Assembly: GCF_900086985.1 (NCBI RefSeq)
Contig: NZ_LT593974.1
Span: 1,984,001-2,048,000, forward strand
Length of the DNA stretch: 64,000 nucleotides
Source: Halomonas sp. HL-93
GTDB taxonomy: Bacteria; Pseudomonadota; Gammaproteobacteria; Pseudomonadales; Halomonadaceae
Reading direction: 5' to 3'
Part shown: piece after piece, positions 44,726 to 55,286 of the stretch
How the letters are laid out: each line of letters opens with the position of its first letter
Numbering within the stretch: the stretch's first letter is position 1
Made by a program: the position numbers and the translations under genes
The notes under the pieces: generated by a model
What the model saw: the letters and a program-made list of their open reading frames with translations, nothing else
Database searches by the model: none
What the model was told of the DNA's origin: nothing

Positions 44726-47700
44726 TCATTGCTGATCGAAAATGGTGGGGTCGCCCGGACGACTGAAGGTATAGATCAGATCGACCGCCTGACTCGTCCC
44801 GGACACCGCTTGCAAATACAGATTGCGCCATAAGGTGTAGCGTAACGTTAGTTCCGCAATCGGCGAGAAAATTCCCACGCCGTAACTGATACGGATATCG
44901 TCTGTTAACTGACCGCTCACCGCTACTTGGCTGTCGTCGCCAGAACCTGCGGTATCAAGGGTTAAATCGTCAATCCCAAAGGCTTCACCAATAGAGCCTA
45001 CCGCGCCGCCGGTACGGCCCAATGACATGCCAATTAGCGCCGTTGCTACTGCACTATCAACACCGCCGCCAGAGTCGTCGGGCGCCCGCCCCCTCAACAT
45101 GTAGGAAAGCGCACGGGTCTCACTCATCGCGGGTTCGGAAAAAATTGCCACATTCGGTTCTTGTGCATTACCCGTCACTCTAAGGCCAGCGATAACATCG
45201 TCTTCGGTCACATCCGGATTGCGTATCGCCTGAAAATCAAGCGTGGGCAGTCCTGGAGGGCCGCTGAATAATAATTGGCCGCGCCGGATGAGCAGATCTT
45301 GTCCGAAAGCCTGAAACCGACCGTCAACCAAGTTAACCTCACCAAATAATTGCAGCGAGCCGCTATCCTGACGAACTTCTAATGTGCCGCCTAATGCGGA
45401 TTCCAACCCGTAGGCTGAAATCATCATATCGTTACCCAGCGTAAGGGTAATCAAGACGTCAAGTGCCATCCCACTATTCGCCAACTCGTCTGCCGCACTA
45501 GGCTCGTCATCACCGCGTTCAGCAGCGCGACGTGCTTCGCGCTCCGCTTGCTGGTCCTCTCGCTCGGTAATAATCACTTCATCAGCGCTTGGCGATGTTG
45601 CGGATGAAGGCAGGTCACCCACCTCTAACCTGGCCCACGGCAAGTCGACGTTGCCGCGCACTTGCAATCGCTCTGGCGTGACACGCACGCGAATATCCGG
45701 TGCGGCTTCCAAGCGACCAAATTGCGGCAAATTGACCAGTATAGGAGACTGTGTGCCGTTGAGGTCGACGCCTACTCGCCAATCTTCATCACTTGGCCAG
45801 TAGGCATCGCCCTCAACGTTGAGCCGCCCTCGCTCGGCCTCCAAAAAGCCATCAATAGCGCCTTCTTCACCGTCGAAGGTAACCACCACCTCACCATCTT
45901 GTATATCAACAGGAATATCCGGGCCATTAACCTGAACACCCAATAGAGACAATTCACCCTGTAAATCAGGCTGACGAGTCGTACCGGCAATATCCACCCG
46001 CCCATTCAGATCGCCCGCAAGCTCTTCAAACCCCACCACCATGGGCCGATAAGGCGCCAACGATACCTCGTTGGCTTCAAGAACGCCGGATAACTCGCCC
46101 GCACCGAGCGGGTCAGTGACTGACAGCGCCAGTTCCACATCCCCCGCTTCTTCAAGCGACAACAATACATTACCGTCCGCCTGGGCTTGGTTAGCCGTGA
46201 TCTGGGTGTCCAGCGAAATACGCGGCAACTCAACAGGCTGACCATAATCATTAATTGCCGTGACGGCCAAATCACCCAGCACCTCGGCGTCAGCTTGCCA
46301 GCGCTGACCGCCTTGGCTCCACTGAGCGGATAGGTCCGCGGTGGTATCACCTTCAACCTGCCATTCCTCAGGCAGCCAGGGTTCAAGTGCTTCGATAGGA
46401 ATATCACGCACGCTAAGTGCCGTTTGCCCTTGGTCAGGTGATGCGACCGTTGGCTGGTCGGCACATAAGCGTCCGCCCTGCTCTCGCAGTAGGCAAAACG
46501 GTGTTAAGCGAGCCTCTCTGCTAGCTAGATCGAAGGTGATATCGAGAGGATCTTCAAGCCGAATATTGCCTGCCTCAGCGTCAATCTCAAGCGGTGTGAG
46601 CCGCCCACGGTAGCGCTGTGCGTCCTGGTCAAACTGGCCATTGAGACTGAGCAGGGCACGCTCTAATATGCCATTAGGCTGACCCTCAACGTTGATATCC
46701 AATTGATGCGATGACAGGCGACCATCCAGTGTCAGGTTTGCCGCTGCCAAAGATTGACCGCCAGCAAGTAATTCATCAAGGGCCAACGAAACATCTAGCT
46801 GGGGATCCTCAAGTCCGTCGACATTAGCGGTTAGGCGTAACTGTTCAACACGGTTTTGAGCAAACCTCAGCGCATCTCCGTTGATGGTTGCCTCAAGCTG
46901 CGGCTGCTCTAGGCTGCCACGCGCCATAATCTCACCGCTTAGGGTGCCGGCGAGATCCGGTGAAAGCGTCTGCAGTTCGCGCAGATCGATATCGGCGTCT
47001 ACAGCCACATCGTTTGGCTGCACCGAACCGCTGGCGGATAATCGGTTTTCACCCTGACGAAAGCGAAAGCGCTCTATGTTTGCCTGCAAGTCGCTATTGG
47101 CATCAAAGGCAGCATCTAGCTGTAGCGGATAGTCACGAAGATCACCGTCCAGCGTTAAGTTAGGTACATCAACTAACCAGCGTGTTCCGTCCTGGCGTAG
47201 ATTGAACGCTAACTCGCCATCGATATCGCCATCTAACTGGCCATTAAATAAAGCCGGATCAAACTGCTCTAGCTCTACTTGGGCATCCACTGTCAGTGGC
47301 GTTGTCCAATCCACACTACCCTGGCTGGTCAGCCGGCTTTCGCCTGCTGCCAGCGTCAGCGGTTGCCAATTAAACTGCTCAGTATTGCCGCGTCCCGTCA
47401 ACGAAATATCGGTTTCGGGAATACCGGGGCCTTGTGCCTTCACCCCGAGCTGCGCTTCATAGGCGTCGAGATCACCACTGGCCTGCAGGTCAATATTATC
47501 AATGGTAAACCCTTCATTTTGCTCTACAGCTTCATCGCCTTCTTCAAGCGCCGCAGCGGTCTCTGGCAGCGGCCACGTCACCTGATCACTTTGCAGTCGA
47601 GTTTGAAACGGCAACGCCGGGTCTAACGCGTTGAGCTGACCTTCTAACACTGCGTTAACCGCCCCTTCAGCTTCAAGGCGTGCCGTCAGCTCGCTGAGCG

Positions 47701-48778
47701 CTCCTGAAAGCTCCAGGGTGAGCGCTTGGCCATTCAGGGCCGGAAGCGGTTGATCAAGAAACAAGGTAGTTTCAGCGCGAAGGTCCAGCGGATAGTCATC
47801 ACGTAGTGCCACCTGCCCCGCCAGACTGAATTCGGCATCGGCAGACGTTACGTCGAGATGGGAAAGTGTAACGTTGCTACCCTCGGTTTCGACACCCAAG
47901 GTTAAGCGCTCAACAACATAATCAAAACGGCCTGCAACGTTGATGTCATTGACCGTCAGCGTAGCCAGGCGGATATCGACCGGCAAACGAATTTCGGGCA
48001 ACTCAATTGGTGAGCGCTCCTCTGCATCGTTACTGGCGGGCATGTCGTCAGGTGTTTCGTCGGGCGGATTTTGTAACGCGATAGCGGCATCAATGGCCGC
48101 AGCACTCAAGCCTGAATCATCATCAGGTGGCGCTAGGCGTGCCCCCTCTGAAGGCGGTAAATAAAGCCGGGGATTTTCCAAGTGCGTCGACGCAATATCG
48201 ACGCGCCCCGCGCTGGCCTCAACCGAGGAACGGAACGATGCCCAGGAAAATTGGCTGCCATCGGCCAAGTGCAACGTTACATCATCAAGCACCAACTGCC
48301 GCAGCTCGATAGGAAAAGGAAAATGGAGTGCCGCCGGACCACCTGAGCCACTGGTTTCAGCAGGTGTTTCTTCACCGCCGCCACCATTAGGCAGACGAAT
48401 ATCGGCACCCACTACACGCAGCGTGTCCAGACATAGCTTGCCGGATAATACACAGTCATCGGCCCAAGCCAGTTCCAGCTCGTCAATTCGTATCTCTGCC
48501 CCCGCGGCGTTAAGTTGAAAATCCGTGAGATGGAATTCATCGAGTAACCCCCCATCGTGCTCCTCGACGCTAAACCAGCCGCGATCTTGGCCTTGGGATA
48601 ACAAAACACCGGTGCCCCATGGCGATAGCGCAACACCCAACAATAAAGCCAAAGCACCAATCAGCCATAGCGGAAGTAACAAAACGAGTCGCAGGGTACT
48701 CCACAATAATAACCACAGACGGAAGCGACGTGATAACGCCCGACGACCGGTCGCAGGCGCTTGCGAAACTTCAGGCAC
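44726..48778 (-). CDS. tamB: Translocation and assembly module protein TamB
   Basis: 1350 residues. One N-terminal membrane anchor ([19 protein letters not shown]) then a very long run of short beta-strand repeats, the AsmA/DUF490 taco-shaped groove, ending in the conserved C terminus ([20 protein letters not shown] ... [10 protein letters not shown]). TamB works with TamA in outer-membrane protein assembly and in moving phospholipid between membranes. It starts 9 bp after tamA. Composition is acidic (many Asp and Glu), typical of a halophile's periplasmic protein. Confidence 0.95.
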   Translation of the reverse strand: MPEVSQAPATGRRALSRRFRLWLLLWSTLRLVLLLPLWLIGALALLLGVALSPWGTGVLLSQGQDRGWFSVEEHDGGLLDEFHLTDFQLNAAGAEIRIDELELAWADDCVLSGKLCLDTLRVVGADIRLPNGGGGEETPAETSGSGGPAALHFPFPIELRQLVLDDVTLHLADGSQFSWASFRSSVEASAGRVDIASTHLENPRLYLPPSEGARLAPPDDDSGLSAAAIDAAIALQNPPDETPDDMPASNDAEERSPIELPEIRLPVDIRLATLTVNDINVAGRFDYVVERLTLGVETEGSNVTLSHLDVTSADAEFSLAGQVALRDDYPLDLRAETTLFLDQPLPALNGQALTLELSGALSELTARLEAEGAVNAVLEGQLNALDPALPFQTRLQSDQVTWPLPETAAALEEGDEAVEQNEGFTIDNIDLQASGDLDAYEAQLGVKAQGPGIPETDISLTGRGNTEQFNWQPLTLAAGESRLTSQGSVDWTTPLTVDAQVELEQFDPALFNGQLDGDIDGELAFNLRQDGTRWLVDVPNLTLDGDLRDYPLQLDAAFDANSDLQANIERFRFRQGENRLSASGSVQPNDVAVDADIDLRELQTLSPDLAGTLSGEIMARGSLEQPQLEATINGDALRFAQNRVEQLRLTANVDGLEDPQLDVSLALDELLAGGQSLAAANLTLDGRLSSHQLDINVEGQPNGILERALLSLNGQFDQDAQRYRGRLTPLEIDAEAGNIRLEDPLDITFDLASREARLTPFCLLREQGGRLCADQPTVASPDQGQTALSVRDIPIEALEPWLPEEWQVEGDTTADLSAQWSQGGQRWQADAEVLGDLAVTAINDYGQPVELPRISLDTQITANQAQADGNVLLSLEEAGDVELALSVTDPLGAGELSGVLEANEVSLAPYRPMVVGFEELAGDLNGRVDIAGTTRQPDLQGELSLLGVQVNGPDIPVDIQDGEVVVTFDGEEGAIDGFLEAERGRLNVEGDAYWPSDEDWRVGVDLNGTQSPILVNLPQFGRLEAAPDIRVRVTPERLQVRGNVDLPWARLEVGDLPSSATSPSADEVIITEREDQQAEREARRAAERGDDEPSAADELANSGMALDVLITLTLGNDMMISAYGLESALGGTLEVRQDSGSLQLFGEVNLVDGRFQAFGQDLLIRRGQLLFSGPPGLPTLDFQAIRNPDVTEDDVIAGLRVTGNAQEPNVAIFSEPAMSETRALSYMLRGRAPDDSGGGVDSAVATALIGMSLGRTGGAVGSIGEAFGIDDLTLDTAGSGDDSQVAVSGQLTDDIRISYGVGIFSPIAELTLRYTLWRNLYLQAVSGTSQAVDLIYTFSRPGDPTIFDQQ

Positions 48779-48787
48779 ATCGCCCTC

Positions 48788-50644
48788 CTAGAATTCGGGT
48801 CCAATCGAAAAATGCAAACGCCAGTTATCGTCGTCATCGTCAAAGGGATGCGCAATATCGAAGCGAATAGGGCCAACTGGGGATATCCATCTCACCCCCA
48901 AGCCTGCGCTTTTTTTCAGGTCGCTAGGGCCCCAGTTATCGAAGGCATCGCCTGCATCAACGAACGTTGCCCCCCACCAGTCCCCGGTGACACGGCGTTG
49001 GTACTCGAGGCTGGAAGTAATTTTTTGTTGACCACCGCGCAGCTTGCCTTCTTCGTTACGAGGCGAGAGTCCTTCGTACGAATAACCGCGCACACTGCGG
49101 TCGCCACCGACAAAAAACCTAAGCGATGGGGGAATCTTATCGAAATCGTTGGTTTCAATAGCCCCTACGCTGACGCGTGCCGAAAAACGGTTATCATCGC
49201 CGTAGGTGCGAATCCATTCGGTATCGCCAGTGATGCGCAAAAATTGTGCATCCGAGCCCCAAGCTGGATCAGAGTACTCCACCGAGAACTGCTGACGATC
49301 GCCCCATAACGGGAATCGCTGCGGCCTCGTGCGCGTCCGGGACCACTGAACCCCTGGGTAAAACAACCACACTTGATCAGCTTCTCCGCCTTGGGTGAAA
49401 TCTTCATAGGTGGTTCGAAAATACAGCGATTGCACCCAGTCATTATCGAACTCCCAGCGCCTGGCGATTTCCACGGTACCCTCGAGCGAGTCGGTATCGC
49501 TGTCGTCAATATTACGAATACCATATTGCAGGCGATAGCTATCGCGCAGCGGATCTTCTAGCGGAACATCGTAAACGCCGGTAAAGCGCTGCTCAGGAGC
49601 CGAAAGGTAAAGGTCATGATCCAGGCTGTGCCCATAGCGGTTGATCCAAGGCTGATCCCATCCAAATCGCAAGCGAGGGCCTACGTCGGTAGCGAACCCC
49701 AGCCCAGTTTCAAACTGATGACGATTAGCAGGTTCAACGCGGACATCAATGGGTAATGATGCGTCGTCAGATTGACGCATGCTAAGTGCGCTTGATAGTG
49801 CGGCACTGCTGATCCTGGGTCGTTCTGGCTGTGATTCGGTGGCCGCTACCCACCAGGCATCACCACCGCTTGAGGGTGCAATGGAGAGTTCTTGCGCAGT
49901 TTCCAGACGTGGGGTAACAGACACTGAGCTAAACCATCCGGTCTCAGCGAGTCGTTGGTTAAAACGTGCCAGCGATTCCGCAAGATAAGGCTCGCCCTCT
50001 TGATAAGTGCGCATTTTTTGTAGGCGCTCGGGTTGAATATGACTGCCCGTAACAAGCGTTTCGCCAAATTGATAGCGCGGACCACTGTCAAAATCCATGT
50101 ACAGTTGGGCGCTTTGTAAGTAGGGGCGTACTTCCATACGGCGGTCGGTGAACCCCCAATCGAAGTAGCCTCGCTCAATGGCCAAGCCGGAAAACTCACC
50201 ACGTAGGCGATCCCAGGGTGCATGACGCAACGTATCCCCCTCTTTCAGAGGGAATCGCTCCAGCGCCTCCTGAAACGGTTCATCCTCTGCGGCATCACCA
50301 AGCACATTGATGTCCAGCGTTTCAATGGTTACCTGCGGGCCTGGATCGATGGTCAGGCGAGGGTTACCGTCTTCAGGGAGATCAATCGAAATATCGGGTT
50401 CGTAATAGCCGTATACGCGAATGGCCGCTTCAATACGCTGGCGTATTTCTACCTCCAGTCGGCTTTCGGTGTACTCGTCTTCTTCAATATTTTGCAGATA
50501 GGCGCGAATATTGCGCGCCACTTCACCCTCAACGCCTTCCAGATCAACACTCAGCGCCCAAACCGCTGGCGCAGCCATCCATAGCGGCAACGTCATTAAG
50601 TGGGCGATTACCGATGCTGGTAGCCATTGCCGTTGTCGTCCCAT
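48788..50644 (-). CDS. tamA: Translocation and assembly module protein TamA (Omp85 family)
   Basis: 618 residues. A signal peptide (ending AAPAVWA) is followed by three POTRA domains (VDLEGVEGEVARNIRAYLQN at the start) and a 16-strand Omp85 barrel with the conserved loop motif FVGGDRSVRGYSYEGLSP and the end HFSIGPEF. AGGGA lies 7 bases before the ATG. It forms the outer-membrane half of the TAM complex. Gene order galU / ugd-like / coiled-coil / tamA / tamB / msrA is leftward with short gaps. Confidence 0.95.
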   Translation of the reverse strand: MGRQRQWLPASVIAHLMTLPLWMAAPAVWALSVDLEGVEGEVARNIRAYLQNIEEDEYTESRLEVEIRQRIEAAIRVYGYYEPDISIDLPEDGNPRLTIDPGPQVTIETLDINVLGDAAEDEPFQEALERFPLKEGDTLRHAPWDRLRGEFSGLAIERGYFDWGFTDRRMEVRPYLQSAQLYMDFDSGPRYQFGETLVTGSHIQPERLQKMRTYQEGEPYLAESLARFNQRLAETGWFSSVSVTPRLETAQELSIAPSSGGDAWWVAATESQPERPRISSAALSSALSMRQSDDASLPIDVRVEPANRHQFETGLGFATDVGPRLRFGWDQPWINRYGHSLDHDLYLSAPEQRFTGVYDVPLEDPLRDSYRLQYGIRNIDDSDTDSLEGTVEIARRWEFDNDWVQSLYFRTTYEDFTQGGEADQVWLFYPGVQWSRTRTRPQRFPLWGDRQQFSVEYSDPAWGSDAQFLRITGDTEWIRTYGDDNRFSARVSVGAIETNDFDKIPPSLRFFVGGDRSVRGYSYEGLSPRNEEGKLRGGQQKITSSLEYQRRVTGDWWGATFVDAGDAFDNWGPSDLKKSAGLGVRWISPVGPIRFDIAHPFDDDDDNWRLHFSIGPEF

Positions 50645-50697
50645 ACATTTTCCCTAACCTAATCATCGGCATGTTGCCTTTCAGCCACCAGTGTAAA

Positions 50698-51522
50698 TTA
50701 CCGCAACATTTCAAGCTGAGCACTGAAAGCTAGCTGTGCTTGGCGAACTTGGCGTACGTCATCTTCAATCTCATCGACGCGCTGCGACCAATCGGTTTCA
50801 AGTGTTTCGAGCGCTTCGTTTCCGTTATTGCTCTCTTCAAGCGCGCTAATTGACGCTTCAAAGCGCGACCACTGTTCTTGCTGCTCGGCATCGCGCTCAT
50901 CGAAGCGTTCGTCAATATCGCTAGCCAATCCAGCAACCGAGGACTCAAGTGCTTCCAGTCGTTCTCGGCTTTGGGCTTCCACGTGAGCTATTTCATCTGC
51001 CAACGAAGACCGCCCTGACGTGCCCGCTTGCTCTAACGCATCCAACGATGTGTGGATAGAGGCGAGCTGACTATCACGTAATGCCGCCTGCTCACGCTGC
51101 TCTTCCAAACGTTCAAGCAATGGATCAATCGCGTCACTTGAAACATTGCTTTCATTTTCAGTTAATACGTCATAGAGCTCATTGCGCGTATCGGTTAGCG
51201 CCGTGGACAATTGCTCTTGCTCTTGAAACAAGGTACTCATCTGAGCCTGGACAAAGGTTAACGTATCTTGTACATCACTGTCACCCGCGTCTAAGCGAGC
51301 ATGCATATTTGATACTTCTCCACTCACCCGCTGGAGCTCCCCCTGAAGCCGCTCACGCTCCAAATAAAGGCCAACAGCAGCCGCCGCTAATAGAGCAATC
51401 AGCAGCAGCACACATAGCCAAAGCGGCCAAAGTGAAGGACCTTTGCGGTGCTTGATGTGCTGAGATGCGATACTTTGATCTGCATCGGGCACAATGCGCG
51501 AAGACGGGGCTTTATCGGACAT
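50698..51522 (-). CDS. Membrane-anchored coiled-coil protein, unknown function
   Basis: 274 residues. A polar 30-residue start is followed by one membrane helix (LWLCVLLLIALLAAAAVGLYL, about 34-54); the remaining 220 residues are almost pure coiled coil rich in Glu, Gln, Ser and Ala, ending in LAFSAQLEMLR. I do not recognise a family; it resembles many anchors such as HemX-like proteins in layout only. It lies 9 bp after the dehydrogenase-like gene and 53 bp before tamA. It may scaffold envelope assembly, but this is a guess from context. Confidence 0.75.
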   Translation of the reverse strand: MSDKAPSSRIVPDADQSIASQHIKHRKGPSLWPLWLCVLLLIALLAAAAVGLYLERERLQGELQRVSGEVSNMHARLDAGDSDVQDTLTFVQAQMSTLFQEQEQLSTALTDTRNELYDVLTENESNVSSDAIDPLLERLEEQREQAALRDSQLASIHTSLDALEQAGTSGRSSLADEIAHVEAQSRERLEALESSVAGLASDIDERFDERDAEQQEQWSRFEASISALEESNNGNEALETLETDWSQRVDEIEDDVRQVRQAQLAFSAQLEMLR

Positions 51523-51531
51523 GCATTTTCC

Positions 51532-52824
51532 TCACAACGGCGTTGGATCGGCGCGCCGACCTATTCCTCGATACTTTAACCCACAGCTGGCAACAAAATC
51601 AGGGTCGTAGATGTTTCGGCCATCCAGGACTAGTTTATCGCTAAGCTGCGCAGCTAAGCGATGCCAATCGGGGTTCCAGTAGGTTTTCCACTCGGTCACC
51701 AACATTAGTGCATTGGCACCTTCACAGGCATCGTACGGACTATCGACAAAGGTAACCAAATCATTGCGTGAGCCCACTACGGCATTCAATGCCGGGGTGG
51801 CCGCTGGATCGTGAAGTTTAACGTGAACGCCTTGCGCCCAAAGTGCGTTGAGTAGCGTTAACACCGGGGCATGATCAATTCGCGCGGTGCCAGGTTTAAA
51901 GGCAGCCCCCCAAATGGCAATTGTCTTCCCTTCAAGGGCGCCGTTATAGTGAGACCACAGCTTGCGAAATAGTGTTTCTTTCTTTTGTTCATTGATATCA
52001 AGCACATGCTCCAGCAAGGCCGATTGTCGTCCGCTGGCGACTTGTACGTCGGCTAGTCGCATTAAGTCTCGTGAAAAGCTTGGTCCGCCAAAGCCACACC
52101 CTGGATAAAGGTATTCATAGCCTATGCGAGAGTCGGCTCCCATCCCTTGACGTACATGCTCTACATCAACGCCCAGAGTATCCGCTAGCCCGGCAATTTC
52201 ATTCATGTAACTGATGCGTGTCGCTAGCATACCGTTAATGGCCAGTTTGGTTAGCTCGGCAGCACGCTGAGGCATTACTTGAAAAGCGTCTCGGCGACGG
52301 TTAAAGGCCCTTAGCAGCTCCCTAAGTTTTTGCTCAGCCAGCAAGTTATCGCACCCTAGCAGCCAGCGCGTAGGGCGTGTGAACGACGCCCAGGCCCGCC
52401 CTTCTTCTAGCGTATCCGGCAAGGCCACACTCAAACCGTCTTGGCCAATGAGGTGTTGTAACCGCTCCGTATCACCTACCGGAAAAGTCGAGTTATTGAC
52501 TAGGACACGGCCTTCCTGCGGCGTCAACAGGGGATGCTGGAGTAGCTCAGCAGCCGACTCACGCTGCGACGGCGAGAGCGCTATCCAAACCACATCAAAC
52601 ACCGAATTGGCGTGAAGCTCGCTGAGTAACTCAAGCGTTCCCATTTTTTCAGACTGATCTAGCTGCTCAAGCAGTTGGGGCTCGCGGCGTAGCCAATCCT
52701 CATTAACCAGCGTAGACCACGGCATTGTCTCGTGGGGAAGCCATTTAACGGCATGGCCCACCGAAGACAGCGCCGCAGCCGCGGTTGCGGTGCTTAATTC
52801 ACTGCCGTATAGAAGCACCCGCAT
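51532..52824 (-). CDS. UDP-glucose/GDP-mannose dehydrogenase-like protein lacking the catalytic Cys
   Basis: 430 residues of the nucleotide-sugar dehydrogenase fold, with NSTFPVGDTERL, the middle helix AELTKLAINGMLATRIS (Lys193 and Asn197 kept) and the C-terminal NAD-domain AIWGAAFKPGTARIDHAP. The catalytic box, normally GGSCFPKD, reads GGPSFSRD with Ser249 where cysteine belongs, and the N-terminal dinucleotide loop is also irregular (YGSELSTATAA). Oxidation of UDP-glucose to glucuronate needs that cysteine. It lies 3 bp after galU, so it may have a different reaction or a non-catalytic role. Confidence 0.85.
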   Translation of the reverse strand: MRVLLYGSELSTATAAAALSSVGHAVKWLPHETMPWSTLVNEDWLRREPQLLEQLDQSEKMGTLELLSELHANSVFDVVWIALSPSQRESAAELLQHPLLTPQEGRVLVNNSTFPVGDTERLQHLIGQDGLSVALPDTLEEGRAWASFTRPTRWLLGCDNLLAEQKLRELLRAFNRRRDAFQVMPQRAAELTKLAINGMLATRISYMNEIAGLADTLGVDVEHVRQGMGADSRIGYEYLYPGCGFGGPSFSRDLMRLADVQVASGRQSALLEHVLDINEQKKETLFRKLWSHYNGALEGKTIAIWGAAFKPGTARIDHAPVLTLLNALWAQGVHVKLHDPAATPALNAVVGSRNDLVTFVDSPYDACEGANALMLVTEWKTYWNPDWHRLAAQLSDKLVLDGRNIYDPDFVASCGLKYRGIGRRADPTPL

Positions 52825-52827
52825 CGG

Positions 52828-53718
52828 TTACGCTCCCTGGTGATAGCGCGCGAGCAACGCTTTAAAATCGCTACCCAACTCAGGGTGCCTGCGCGCATAG
52901 GCCAGCGTCGCCTCTAAATAACCCAGAGGCTGCCCGCAATCGTACGTCGTCCCTCGCATGCGGTAGGCCTGAACGCCCTGCTGCTCGCGAAGCGTTTCAA
53001 TCGCATCGGTCAGCTGAATTTCACCTCCTGCACCAGGCGGGGTGTTTTCAAGAATAGGGAAAATTGCGCCCGGCAAGGCATATCGACCAATAACGGCTAG
53101 ATTCGAAGGGGCTTGGTCACGTGGTGGTTTCTCTACCATGCCCACTAGGTCGGCAGACGTTTCGGGCGCAGGCACGTCACCGGCTGGCGCGACAATGCCA
53201 TATTTTTCGACCTGATCCCAGTCTACCTCTTCGACCATTAATTGAGCTGTGGAATGCTGATCGTAAGCCTTCAGCATACCCGCTAGGTCGCTGCGCGGCG
53301 TGTCGCTGTTATCTACCAATACGTCCGGCAGCAGCACCGCAAACGGCTCGTCATTACCAATAATCGGCTGCGCGCAAAGGATGGCATGGCCCAAGCCTAG
53401 AGGTTCGCCTTGGCGTATACTAATAATGTTTACGTCATCAGGCACCATGGCTCTTAGCGAGGCCAATAGCTCATGCTTACCCTTGGCTTCCAAGCTCGCC
53501 TCTAATTCCGCGTGGGTGTCGAAGTGGTTTTCGATGGCCCCTTTGTTACTGCTGGTCACAAACACGATATCGCGGATACCAGCGGCAATAGCCTCTTCAA
53601 CCACGTACTGAATCACCGGTCGATCTACTATGGTGATCATTTCCTTGGGAATGGCTTTGGAAGCGGGCAAACAGCGGGTACCAAACCCCGCCACAGGCAG
53701 TACAGCCTTACGAATCAT
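52828..53718 (-). CDS. galU: UTP--glucose-1-phosphate uridylyltransferase
   Basis: 296 residues, makes UDP-glucose from UTP and glucose 1-phosphate. Nucleotide motif AGFGTRCLPASKAIPKEM, then QYVVEEAIAAGI, GLGHAILCA, GMVEKP and GGEIQLTDAI are family signatures. AGGACC is 5 bases before the ATG. First gene of a leftward operon with the dehydrogenase-like gene 3 bp downstream. It is divergent from ubiG across a 146-bp gap that must hold promoters for both. Confidence 0.96.
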   Translation of the reverse strand: MIRKAVLPVAGFGTRCLPASKAIPKEMITIVDRPVIQYVVEEAIAAGIRDIVFVTSSNKGAIENHFDTHAELEASLEAKGKHELLASLRAMVPDDVNIISIRQGEPLGLGHAILCAQPIIGNDEPFAVLLPDVLVDNSDTPRSDLAGMLKAYDQHSTAQLMVEEVDWDQVEKYGIVAPAGDVPAPETSADLVGMVEKPPRDQAPSNLAVIGRYALPGAIFPILENTPPGAGGEIQLTDAIETLREQQGVQAYRMRGTTYDCGQPLGYLEATLAYARRHPELGSDFKALLARYHQGA

Positions 53719-53864
53719 AAGAGGTCCTTTTCATGCGTTCCGGCTCAGGAGTGGTTAGAATGCCCATCATACTGAACGCGCGGTGGGTTTCCAGTTCGCC
53801 GTTACACTGCAAGTATCGGGCCACGGGTCACGCCGTGCTTGCTCACTGTTGATGGAGTCAAAAT

Positions 53865-54608
53865 ATGTCAGCGACACCTCAGGATAGCACTGCTCACCAA
53901 TATCAAGGCAATGTTGATAATGCCGAAGTGGCGAAATTTGAAGCACTTGCCAGCCGCTGGTGGGACCCACAAAGTGAGTTTAAGCCACTGCACGAGATTA
54001 ATCCCTTGCGACTCGATTTTATTGACGCAAGGGCAGGCTTAGCCGGCAAAAAAGTGCTGGATGTCGGCTGCGGTGGCGGTATTTTAAGTGAGGCCATGGC
54101 TCGCCGCGGTGCGGATGTGACCGGTATTGACCTGGGTGAAGCCCCATTGGGCGTCGCCCGCTTACATGCCCAAGAGCAAGGCGTAGCCATTGAGTACCGT
54201 CATGTCAGTGTCGAAGCGCTGGCGGATGAGCAGCCAGGCCAATATGATGTGGTGACCTGCATGGAAATGCTGGAACACGTCCCCGACCCAGCGTCGGTAG
54301 TGCGCGCTTGCGCTGCTTTGGTGCGTCAAGGTGGCTATGTGTTTTTCTCAACCCTTAACCGCACTCCCAAGTCTTACGCATTCGCTATTTTGGGTGCCGA
54401 GTACGTGCTGAAATTATTGCCCCGGGGCACGCATGACTACGCGAAATTTATTCGCCCTTCCGAAATGGCCAGTTGGAACCGTCGTAGCGGTCTAGAGGTT
54501 CGCGAGCAGATCGGTCTGACCTATAACCCCATTTCACGGCGTTATCGACTAACCGAAAACGATGTCTCGGTTAACTATATGATGTATTGCCGTAAGGTGA
54601 GCGCGTAA
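53865..54608 (+). CDS. ubiG: Ubiquinone biosynthesis O-methyltransferase UbiG
   Basis: 247 residues, AdoMet-dependent; performs both O-methylations in ubiquinone synthesis. The AdoMet loop is [20 protein letters not shown], with the acidic ribose-binding GIDLGEAPL; the N-terminal [15 protein letters not shown] and late [12 protein letters not shown] are UbiG marks. GGAG lies 8 bases before the ATG. The stop is directly followed by the mupP ATG. Confidence 0.96.
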   Translation: MSATPQDSTAHQYQGNVDNAEVAKFEALASRWWDPQSEFKPLHEINPLRLDFIDARAGLAGKKVLDVGCGGGILSEAMARRGADVTGIDLGEAPLGVARLHAQEQGVAIEYRHVSVEALADEQPGQYDVVTCMEMLEHVPDPASVVRACAALVRQGGYVFFSTLNRTPKSYAFAILGAEYVLKLLPRGTHDYAKFIRPSEMASWNRRSGLEVREQIGLTYNPISRRYRLTENDVSVNYMMYCRKVSA

Positions 54609-55277
54609 ATGTCGACCTGTTCAACGCCCAGCGCCGTGTTGTTTGACCTGGATGGCACTCTGGTGGATACCGCCCCAGATTTAGCTGTGGCGACCAACGC
54701 GCTGCGTCAGCACCACGGCCTGGCCCCACTGCCCTTCGCAACGATTCGTGCTCAAGTTTCCAATGGCGGCAACGCCCTAGTCAGCTTGGCGCTAGGAAAC
54801 GACCTGAGCGTTAGCCATCAGAGGGAGGCTCGCCAGTATTTACTGGATGCCTACGAAAAATCCGTGGCAGTTCACAGTCAGGTGTTTTCACCCCTCGATC
54901 AGTGGCTTCAGGTGTGGCAGCGGCGCAATCGCCCGTGGGGAATTGTTACTAATAAGCCTAGGCGCTATACCACCCCGCTGCTTGAGGCGTTGTCCCTAAC
55001 CCCTGGCGCGCTGCTTTGCGCTGACGACCTTGCCGCCAAGAAACCCGATCCGATGCCACTACTGGAAGCCGCTCATCGTTTGGGCGTTAAACCGCAGGAT
55101 TGCTGGTATATCGGCGACCACCTCCGGGATATGCAAGCAGCCAGGGCGGCAGGCATGACGGCGGTCGCGGTTGGCTATGGGTATATTGCGGAAGGCGATG
55201 ATTATCGCCAATGGCCAGCACACTGCTGGTATCAGCAATGTGCTTCCCTAGTAGACGCCCTACCTAGTATTGCCTAA
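54609..55277 (+). CDS. mupP: HAD phosphatase, N-acetylmuramic acid 6-phosphate phosphatase-like (MupP)
   Basis: 222 residues of the HAD superfamily: motif I VLFDLDGTLVDTAPD, motif II region GIVTNKP, motif III lysine in LAAKKPDPM and motif IV YIGDHLRDMQAA. By sequence alone phosphoglycolate phosphatase is possible. Its place directly behind ubiG and next to yciK is the Pseudomonas layout, where this gene is MupP of the AmgK-MurU peptidoglycan recycling route. I therefore favour MupP. Start ATG abuts the ubiG stop. Confidence 0.82.
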   Translation: MSTCSTPSAVLFDLDGTLVDTAPDLAVATNALRQHHGLAPLPFATIRAQVSNGGNALVSLALGNDLSVSHQREARQYLLDAYEKSVAVHSQVFSPLDQWLQVWQRRNRPWGIVTNKPRRYTTPLLEALSLTPGALLCADDLAAKKPDPMPLLEAAHRLGVKPQDCWYIGDHLRDMQAARAAGMTAVAVGYGYIAEGDDYRQWPAHCWYQQCASLVDALPSIA

Positions 55278-55286
55278 CCCGTAATG

